Positions 12,603 to 19,886 of a stretch of DNA of 40,000 nucleotides are shown here, piece by piece; within the stretch, counting starts at the first letter, position 1, and the number at the start of each line of letters is the position of its first letter. Both the position numbers and the translations under genes were made by a program. This stretch comes from Prorocentrum cordatum (Eukaryota; Sar; Dinophyceae; Prorocentrales; Prorocentraceae): positions 1 through 40,000 of the forward strand of contig CAUYUJ010010380.1 in NCBI GenBank assembly GCA_963575745.1, given 5' to 3'. The notes under the pieces were generated by a model. That model was not told the DNA's origin, did not search any database, and saw only the letters and a program-made list of their open reading frames with translations.

Positions 12603-12900
12603 GGCCGATCAACTCATCAAAGCGCGCGTCGGCCGATCAACTCGGCCGATCAACTTGGCCGACCAACTGGGCCGATCAACTCGTCAACGCGCGCGCGCGG
12701 TCAACTCGGCCGATCAATTTTGCCGATCAGCTTGGCCGATCAATTCGGCCGATCAACTCGGCCCATCAACTCGGCCGATCAACTCGGCTGTTCAACTCGA
12801 CCCATCAACTCGGCCCATCAACTAGGCCGATCAACTCGGCCGATCAACTCGGCCGCTCGACTCGGCCGATCACTTCGGCCGGTCAACTCGCCTGGCCCAT
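12603..12900 (+). repeat. 13-bp minisatellite, unit GATCAACTCGGCC
   Basis: About twenty near-perfect 13-bp units (GATCAACTCGGCC with single changes such as GATCAATTCGGCC and CATCAACTCGGCC) run head to tail. Because 13 is not a multiple of 3, the frame rotates and returns every 39 bases. All three plus frames are largely open, which creates long spurious ORFs across 11,909-13,192. No gene is inferred. Confidence 0.9.
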
Positions 12901-13427
12901 TTGGTCGGTATTTTCGGGCGGCCAACTCGGGGGGGTCAACTCGGGCGCGCGCCGCGGTGCCTGGGCGCCTCCGCCCACGCACGCCGCCAGCGCATGGGTG
13001 CGCTCACCCGCGCTCGCAGTGGGTGCCCGAACGGTTTCATTCAGACTTCCCAGGTCAATGAGCTTCGCGTGGCCTGGAGTTTTGTCTAGCCCGTTCGGTT
13101 TCGGGCGATCCAGAATCGCCCGGGCGATCGAAGCCTCGGTCGACCCAGAGCCTCGCAGACGCTTGCGCTTCGAGCGATCCAGAGCCTACTAGACCCTTGC
13201 ACTTGGACCCTTTGGTGGTTGGAGTTCACGCAAATCGCTCGGCTGGCGCCGAAACACAATGTGCCATCGCCAAAAACCGCTCGCGCACGGCGCGAGAAAG
13301 AGGAGTGCAGCGCAGCGCGCGTCGCCCAAATCGCATGGTTGACGCCAAGACAGGGGAAGCCCTGGCAACCGAAGTTCGCAACAACCGTTCGGCTGACGCC
13401 GAGGCAACCGCTCGGCCAACGCCTCCA
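12901..13427. other. Spacer between two satellites, no gene seen
   Basis: GC-rich. It contains repeated AGAGCCT / CGATCCAGA words near 13,105-13,190 and no motif-bearing frame. Confidence 0.4.
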
Positions 13428-14420
13428 TGCCGCCGCGCGCGCGGCAGCGCTGAGCCGACGTGCGTGGAGGCATGCAGCGGGAGCGGCCTCTGCGCCGCCG
13501 CTCGCTCGGCGGCGCCAGCCCGTCGCGCGTGGAACAAGCGCGCCGAGCGCGGTTTCTGCGACGCCGCGCGAGGGGGCGCCGTGCCGTCGTGCGCAGTGGA
13601 ACGCAATGGGGGCGGCCCTTGCGCCGCCGCGCGCGCGGCGGCGCTGGGCCGTCGCGCGCGGACAAATTGTGACGAGGCCAGCTTCTGCGCCGTCGCTCGC
13701 GCGGCGTCACTGGGCCGTCGAGCGCTGTGACGTGCGGCGGGGGGGGGATCTCTGCGCCGCCGCGCGCGCGGCGGCGCTGGGCCGTCGCGCGCGGAAGGCG
13801 CGCCGCCGGCGGCCTCTGCGCCGCCGCGCGCGCGGCGACGCAGGCCGTCGTGCGCGGAGAAGCGCGTCGCGAGCGGCCATTGCGCCGCCGCGCGCGCGGC
13901 GGCGTTGGGCCTGCGTGCGCGAGGAAACGCAACGGCGGCGGACCCTGCTCCGCCGCGCGCGCGGCGGCGCGGGGCCGCCGCGCTCAGGGAAAAAAACGCG
14001 ACGAGACCAGCTTCGGCGCTTCCGTGCGCGCGGCGGCGTTGGCCGTCGTGCATGGACAGGCGAAATGGAGGCGGCCTCTGCGCCGCCGCGAGCGCGGCGG
14101 GCTGGGGCCGTCGCGAGCAGAAGATGCAACGCGAGCCGTTCCCGCGCCGCCGTGCGCGCGGCGGCGCTTGGCCGTCGTGCGCAGAGAACTTTGACGGCGG
14201 CGACCTTTGCGCTGCCGCGCGCGCGGCGGCGTTGGGCCGCTTGCGTAAGAATGCGATGGGGGCGGCCCCAGCGCCGCCGCGCGCGCGGAGGCGCCGGGCC
14301 GCCCCCCGCGGGAAACGCAGGCGTTGGGCCGTCGCGCGTGGAGAAATGCAACGGGGGCAGCCTCTGCGCCGCCGCGCGCGCCGCAGCATTGGGCCGCTTT
14401 GCGCAGAGACATCGGCGTCA
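13428..14420 (+). repeat. About 66-bp satellite centred on a long GC palindrome
   Basis: Roughly fifteen units repeat at 60-70-base spacing. Each carries a version of GCGCCGCCGCGCGCGCGGCG(GCGC), then GGGCCGTCGCGCG, then a more variable segment with AACGCGA/GGCGGCC words. The 24-nt core is a perfect palindrome at 13,621-13,644 and 13,754-13,777 and near-perfect elsewhere. It can extrude a cruciform, and the alternating CG centre could adopt Z-DNA. The Ala/Arg-rich open frames on both strands are by-products of composition. Confidence 0.85.
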
Positions 14421-14922
14421 GGTTGTCTTTCCAGTTAGCGCGCTACGGCCGCGGGGTTTTCACCGCTGGCGCCCGACAACGTTTCGCGGAAACGCGGGCC
14501 TGTTGTAGGCTTCCCTGTCTGGTCGTAAACGCGGCTGTGCTCGACGGGCGCTGGTTTGCCCAATGATTTGTCAGTGTGTTAGCGCAGGCCCGTTTGAGTG
14601 TACCATATCATCAGATGCGGCGTTTTTGTTATTCGCGTGCCCCCTAAGCTAGTTTACACATCGATTTCGGCCTTTGCCCAGACGTGTCAGGCTGCCGTTT
14701 GCAATGTAACCCTAGGGGGGCGACCTCAGAATTTGAAGTTCTAGATGGAAGCCATGCTGGGCCCTCGGTGCAACGGAAATCTGGGCCAGACATTTCGCGC
14801 ACCAAGAGCACGTTGACGCGAAACTTTGCGAACCAAGGGCCACGGCAACGAGCGACTAAGACGGTCCTGCCGACGCCCCTGCGGGCTCTCCTACAGACCT
14901 GACCCCCCAGACATTCCCAAAT
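14421..14922. other. No gene seen
   Basis: Lower-GC spacer. A plus-strand frame at 14,684-14,902 (72 aa) has no recognised motif and may belong with the broken coding region that follows. Confidence 0.4.
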
Positions 14923-15579
14923 TTGGATGAGTCAGGCTACAACGACACCGTTGACATGCTTGGTGCGTGCGCTAGCATGGGGGGCGCCTGGCATGACCTT
15001 GTTAAGGTACTGCAAACGGAGGGCCACGGCATGCTCGAGATACTGAACGCGCCCACCCACCCGAGCACCAGCAACTCGCAGAAGAAATGGTCCAAGCACT
15101 CAAGCAACGCGGCGAAACTAGGGCCAACCTGAAGGGCGACCCAGAGACGTTGCGCCTACACCAGCCGACTACAAAGTGGGAGCTGATTCGAAAGGAACTT
15201 GGGCTACTACGAGAATGTCGGAGGATAGAAGAACTCAATGGAGCGCATCAAAAAACCGGGCACAAGAATGATGGTGCATTTGCAGCCTTGCGACAGGACC
15301 TGGAACGGGACCGAGGTGCAGCAGCTTTCGCCACATATCATAACTGAGAGCACCGCCACCGCGGACAAGTGGAAGACCGACCCGACATTGCGAAACCAGC
15401 TGAAGGGCGGCGGGAAGGGCGTACATGAGACGACCCCGCAGGACTTCAGTATCGACGCCAGCGACAATGACGCCAGCACTGCACCCGCATTCCAAGAGCC
15501 GGAGGCGGCCATGGACGTCTACCAGCGCATCTGCAAAACGTTGCGGAGGACGAATCGACGGCGGCCTGCAGCGCCATAG
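14923..15579 (+). pseudogene. Unrecognised, frame-broken coding remnant
   Basis: Three overlapping plus-strand frames follow one another: 14,923-15,132, 15,087-15,347 and 15,238-15,579. Each has balanced, protein-like composition, unlike the Arg/Ala/Pro-rich noise around it. The first carries a GYNDTVDMLGACASMGG stretch, the second a Glu/Lys/Arg-rich probably helical segment (EEMVQALKQRGETRANLK), the third an acidic Asp-Asn-rich segment (IDASDNDAS). Reading on through them needs a shift near 15,080-15,090 and another near 15,240-15,340, so the parts look like one former gene or ORF with indels. Alternatives are small exons with introns missed by eye. No family is recognised; a decayed transposon Gag is possible. 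Confidence 0.35.
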
Positions 15580-16698
15580 TTTGTCCCCATCGAGATTTGG
15601 TTTTTCCTCCGTTCCACCGGGCCAGCCGCCAGCACCAGCGGCCGATCGCGTTCTTGATCGTCTCCCAGACCCACCGGGTCTCCATGGCGAACGGCCAGGG
15701 CGGCGCACAGGGTGCGAGGCAGCTGCGCGGCCTCTGCTCCTTCGGCAAAAGCTGGGCGAAGGCGGCCGGGCGCCTGAGCGACGGGCGCCTAGTCGCGACT
15801 ACGGTTGCCAAACTTCCAGCTCACGCGCGGGGCCGTCCGCAGTTCTGCCCGTTTCCACTGGCGCATGAAGAAGTGCGGGGTCTCCGCGGTCGACGCTGAT
15901 CTCGACGCGCAGAATGCCTTCGCCTCTGATCGACGCCCGCGGCTGGGCGGAGCAGCGCGACGCTGGTGCTGAGAGTGTGATGCCGAGCCACTTGTTCAGC
16001 AACATCACTGGGCCTGCTTCCAGATCGAAGCCGAAGGAGAGACGAGGTTCGAGCAGAACGGCAGGGGCAACTGGGCGGGGAGCTCGAGCGCGGCGACGGT
16101 CTTCCAGGAGGCCTTCTCGGGCCACGTAAACAGACGGCAGCGTCTGCGCCGCAAGAAGTGCCCAAATGAGCTCGCGACGCCAACGCAGCCTTCATCTTGC
16201 TTGGCGCGCGCTGCCCCGCAGCGAGCGGCTCGCCGCGGCCTGGGATAACGAGGCGGCCGCGACCGGCCTTGGGCGGCGAGCGCGCGGTAGGGGGGCTTCG
16301 AGCACGGGCCGCGCGATGCGGGCGGGCTGGCGCGCGGAAAAGATGCCTCGCTAAACGTGCGTTTCTCGTCCGCCAGAGACGTTCGGAGGGAATGCAGCTT
16401 GGGGGAGGGGCAGATTGCCGAAATCTTCAAGGTCGCCAGGGCGCGGTTCGCCACCTTCGACATGCGCGTCAGTGCTGGCGTTGTCGAGTCACTGCTTCGC
16501 CCTTCAATCGCCCCCTCGCTGGGCCCCATTGAGTTCGCGCCCCACGTGCCAGGATCTGGGGCCATCGATCGGTTCGGGGAGCTGCCAGCGCGCCCGCGCG
16601 CGCACTGGCCGAGGCCGCTCCCCGAGTTCAAGTCGGACCCCCCCCTGCCGCCGCGGCGCCACTGGCGGCGCGTTCGACCCCGTTTCCACGGCTAGAAA
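15580..16698. other. Possible decayed coding sequence, strand unresolved
   Basis: On the plus strand one frame from about 15,830 to 16,247 is open except for a single TGA at about 15,971. The part after the stop has good protein-like composition (for example HHWACFQIEAEGETRFEQNG). A second plus frame at 16,357-16,695 contains GEGQIAEIFKVARARFATFD. Minus-strand frames covering 15,799-16,125 and 16,005-16,631 are also open. No domain can be named, and the strand cannot be decided without homology. These may be exons or relics. Confidence 0.25.
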
Positions 16699-16857
16699 TT
16701 ATCCCGGCAAAGCAACCGAACAGCGATGTGTAGGAGCATATATGGAAGCATTCCCCTTAAGATTCAGATGAGAATCCAGTTGTAGAATTGTGCTGTTCTC
16801 GCAGTCGTAGTCGCATTCGCGATGACAGTCGCAGTGGCAACGGCAGTCGCAGACACA

Positions 16858-17086
16858 GCCTCAGCCTCAGCCTGCCTCAGCCTCAGCCTCAGCCTGCCTC
16901 AGCCTCAGCCTGCCTCAGCCTCAGCCTCAGCCTGCTTCAGCCTCAGCCTCAGTCTGCCTTCAGCCTCGGCCTCAGCCTCAGCCTGCCTCAGCCTCAGCCT
17001 GCATCAGCCTCAGCCTCAGCCTCAGCCTCAGACTCAGCCTCAGCCTCAGCCTGCCTCAGCCTCAGCCTCAGCCTGCCTCAGCCTCA
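16858..17086 (+). repeat. CCTCAG hexamer array, copy A
   Basis: Tandem CCTCAG hexamers with interspersed CCTG, so the phase shifts at intervals. It translates to Ser/Ala/Leu or Pro/Gln repeats in different frames, which is not taken as a protein. Confidence 0.95.
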
Positions 17087-17568
17087 AAATGTGGCCCGGG
17101 ATGGAGTTCTGGGATCAAGACACGAAGGGGCTACATTTGGCTCCGGGCATTCAAAAAATCATTGCCCAGGGAATGGAGTTCGGGAAACTCGAAGACCACG
17201 AAGTGCGCCTACAGGTTGGCTCCGGGCATCCAAAAAATCTGGCCGGAATAGAGTTCTGGGAACTCGAAGACCACGAAGTGCCTTACAGTGAGCTCGGGCA
17301 TCCAAAATCTGGCCCGGGAATGGAGTTCTGGGAACTCGAAGAGCACGAAGTGGCTTACAATTGGCTCCGGGCATTCAAAATGTGGCCCGGGAATGGAGTT
17401 CTGGGGACTCGAAGACCACGAAGTGGCCTACAGTTGGCTCCGGGCATTCAAAATGTGGCCCGGGAATGGAGTTCTGGGAAATCGAAGAGCACGAAGTGGC
17501 CTACAGTTGGCTCCGGGCATTCAGAATGTGGCCCGGGAAGGGAGTTCTGGGAGGTCGAAGAGCACGAA
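17087..17568 (+). repeat. 73-bp tandem units, copy A
   Basis: About six and a half units. GCATTCAAAATGTGGCCCGG begins units at 17,371 and 17,444, giving a period of 73 bases. Each unit contains GGAGTTCTGGGAACTCGAAG and CACGAAGTGGCCTACAGTTG. Since 73 = 1 mod 3 the frame rotates, yet all three plus frames stay mostly open, giving a long apparent ORF from 16,822 to 17,637. Confidence 0.9.
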
Positions 17569-17830
17569 CGCACGGGATCTTGGCTTAAAACGACTTCTGC
17601 GGCACCCTGCTCTGGCACCCGCCCAGACCCCCGGTGAGTCACGCTTGCTATCTTTTGACACTACTATCAAAATTATCCCGGCAAAGCAACCTAACAGCGA
17701 TGTGTAGGAGCATATCTGAAGCATTCCCCTTAAGATTCAGATGAGAATCCAGTTGTAGAATTCTGCTGTTCTCGCAGTCGTAGTCGCATTCGCGATGACA
17801 GTCGCAGTGGCAACGGCAGTCGCAGTCACA

Positions 17831-18159
17831 GCCTCAGCTTCAGCCTGCCTCAGCCTCAGCCTCAGCCTGCCTCAGCCTCAGCCTGCCTCAGCCTCAGCCT
17901 CAGCCTGCTTGAGCCTCAGCCTCAGTCTGCCTTCAGCCTCGGCCTCAGCCTCAGCCTGCCTCAGCCTCAGCCTGCATCAGCCTCAGCCTCAGCCTCAGCC
18001 TGCCTTAGCATCAGCCTGCTTCAGCCTCAGCCTCAGCCTGCCTCAGCCTCAGCCTCAGTCTGCTTCAGCCTCAGCCTCAGTCTGCCTTCAGCCTCGGCCT
18101 CAGCCTCAGCCTGCCTCAGCCTCAGCCTGCCTCGGCCGCAGCATCAGCCTGCCTCAGCA
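17831..18159 (+). repeat. CCTCAG hexamer array, copy B
   Basis: Longer than in copy A. It contains internally duplicated blocks, such as the CTTCAGCCTCGGCCTCAG word found twice. Confidence 0.95.
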
Positions 18160-18785
18160 TTCAAAATGTGGCCCAGAAATGGAGTTCTGGGAACTAGAAG
18201 AACACGAAGTGGCTTACAGTTGGCTCGGGCATCCAAAAATCTGGCCCGGGAATGGAGTGCTGGGAACTTGAAGAGCACGAACGGGCCCCTTATTTTGTTT
18301 TTTTTTCTTTTGTTTTCTTTTTTTTTTTTTTTTTTTTTTGTTTTTTTTTCTTTTATTTTTTTGTTTTTTTTTTTTATTTGCTAAAATTTTTTCTTTTTTT
18401 TCTTTTTTTCTCTTACAGTTGGGCTCCAAGGCATCCAAAAATGTTTATGGCAGGCGAATGGAGTTCTGGGAACTCGATGAGCACGAAGTGGCCTACAGTT
18501 GGCTCCGGGCATTCAAAATGTGGCCCGGGAATGGAGTTCTGGGAACTCGAAGAGCACGAAGTGGCCTACAGTTGGCTCCGGGCATTCAAAATGTGGCACG
18601 GGAATGGAGTTCTGGGAACTCGAAGAGCACGAAGTGGCCTACAGTTGGCTCCGGGCATTTCAAATGTTGAACCCGGGAATGGAAGTCTGGGAACTGAGAG
18701 CACGAAGGGCCTACAGTTGGCTCCAGGCATCCAAAATGTGGCACCGGAAAAATGGAGTTCTGGGAGGTCGAAGAGCACGAGGTGC
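18160..18785 (+). repeat. 73-bp tandem units, copy B, interrupted
   Basis: Same 73-bp unit as copy A. One unit is interrupted at 18,291-18,414 by T-rich DNA. The later units near 18,655-18,785 are more diverged, with small deletions. Confidence 0.9.
18291..18414 (+). repeat. T-rich insertion inside a 73-bp unit
   Basis: About 120 bases of nearly pure T on the plus strand, ending in TCTCTTACAG. It splits a unit where intact units read GGCCTACAGTTGG. The 3' end looks like a polypyrimidine tract plus 3' splice site. A similar but longer T-rich segment lies in the retrotransposon at 22,003-22,394. It may be an intron-like insertion, simple-repeat expansion or a locally unreliable assembly. Confidence 0.7.
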
Positions 18786-19053
18786 GACTGTTGGACTTAA
18801 AACGACTTCTGCGGCACCCTGTCTGGCACGGCTGGCACACGCCCAGACCCCTGTGGAGTCATGAGCTGCTAATCTTTTTTGACCCTACTAGAAAACTATC
18901 CCGGCAAAGCAACCTAACAGCGATGTGTAGAAGCATATCTGAAAGCATTCCCCCTAAGATTCAGATGAAAATCCAGTTGTAGAATTCTGCTGTTCTCGCA
19001 GTCGTAGTCGCATTCGCGATGACAGTCGCAGCGGCAACGGCAGTCGCAGTAAC

Positions 19054-19489
19054 AGCCTCAGCCTCAGCCTGCCTCAGCCTCAGCCTCAGCCTGCCTCAGC
19101 CCTGCCTCAGCCTCAGCCTCAGCCTGCTTCAGCCTCAGCCTCAGTCTGCCTTCAGCCTCGGCCTCAGCCTCAGCCTGCCTCAGCCTCAGCCTGCATCAGC
19201 CTCAGCCTCAGCCTCAGCCTGCCTCAGCATCAGCCTGCTTCACTACCCCCAACCACCCAGCACATTCCCACTCCGCGCACACCCTCCCCAGGCCTTCAGC
19301 CTCCAGCCTCAGCCTTGCATCAGCATCAGCGATCGCTTTCAGCCTCAGCCTCGGCCTGCCTCAGCCTCAGCACCTCAGTCTGGCTTCAGCCATCAGCTTC
19401 CCCCATTTCTTTCTAGACTTCAGCTCGGCCTCAGCCTCAGCCTGCCTCAGCCTCAGCCTGCCTCGGCCGCAGCATCAGCCTGCCTCAGC
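19054..19489 (+). repeat. CCTCAG hexamer array, copy C
   Basis: Hexamer array with a non-repeat break around 19,240-19,300 (ACTACCCCCAACCACC ... CGCACACCC) and a second break near 19,385-19,420. Confidence 0.9.
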
Positions 19490-19632
19490 ATTCAAAATGT
19501 GGCCCAGGAATGAAGTTCTGGGAACTTGAAGAGCACGAAGTGGCTTACAGTTGGCTCCGGGCATCCAAAATCTGGCCCGGGAATGGAGTTCTGGGAACTT
19601 GAAGAGCACGAAGTGGCCTACAGTTGGCTCCA

Positions 19633-19638
19633 GGCATC
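19633..19638 (+). repeat. Target-site duplication, 5' copy (GGCATC)
   Basis: GGCATC lies immediately before the TG of the 5' LTR and again immediately after the CA of the 3' LTR, within the sequence that intact 73-bp units carry there. CA next to it in both places leaves one or two bases of ambiguity. Copia elements usually make 5-bp duplications. Confidence 0.85.
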
Positions 19639-19813
19639 TGTGTGTGAATCCCCCTACTTTCCTCCTATCTTGCTCATATCCATCGCCCCTCTTGGCTCGG
19701 ATGACAGGTACTCGATAGTTAGAGGTACGTTGGGTAAAACCATCGTCCCTCATCGTCTACCGACGGAACACTCGGGGTGGGGTCGGTCCATTGGTCCTCC
19801 TCACCCTCACACA
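19639..19813 (+). repeat. 5' LTR (175 bp)
   Basis: Begins TGTGTGTGAATC and ends CCCTCACACA, with the same sequence as the 3' LTR by direct reading. The terminal TGTG/CACA forms a short inverted repeat. It is short for so long an element. It should contain the promoter and R region, but no canonical box is recognisable, as is usual in dinoflagellate DNA. Confidence 0.95.
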
Positions 19814-19826
19814 GGTTATCAGCCTT
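19814..19826 (+). promoter_or_regulatory. Possible primer-binding site
   Basis: GGTTATCAGCC directly follows the 5' LTR, where minus-strand primer binding is expected. It resembles the TGGTATCAGAGC-type initiator-tRNA site common in copia elements, with an extra T and an imperfect 3' half. Position supports the call and the match is partial. Confidence 0.4.
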
Positions 19827-19886
19827 CTCTTTTATATCCGACATCGCGTCCAACCTGCGACCCGACCTGTCGACATCGGACTAGTT

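Larger units (their letters stand above)
16699..17672 (+). repeat. Macro-repeat copy A (974 bp)
   Basis: The copy begins with TTATCCCGGCAAAGCAAC and a head of about 160 bases that recurs almost unchanged in copies B and C (including CAGCGATGTGTAG, GATTCAGATGA and TCGCAGTCGTAGTCGCATTC). It then has a CCTCAG hexamer array, 73-bp units, and a conserved tail (TTAAAACGACTTCTGCGGCA ... CTATCTTTTGAC). This makes it the first of three head-to-tail copies of a compound satellite. No protein function is inferred. Confidence 0.9.
17673..18895 (+). repeat. Macro-repeat copy B (1,223 bp)
   Basis: Same order as copy A: conserved head, CCTCAG array, 73-bp units, conserved tail. The extra length comes from a longer CCTCAG array and a T-rich insertion inside one 73-bp unit. 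Confidence 0.9.
18896..19638 (+). repeat. Macro-repeat copy C, 5' part
   Basis: Third copy: head (CTATCCCGGCAAAGCAACC), a CCTCAG array and two 73-bp units, broken by the retrotransposon. The remainder resumes at 39,349. Confidence 0.9.

Noticed and set aside
11909-14508. Long plus- and minus-strand open frames of 200-430 codons
   Set aside because: They run through GC-rich satellites and encode Arg/Ala/Gly low-complexity sequence; openness follows from lack of AT-rich stops.
16822-17637. 271-codon frame across CCTCAG and 73-bp arrays as a gene
   Set aside because: All frames are open and the peptide changes as the repeat rotates frame; no conserved start or domain.
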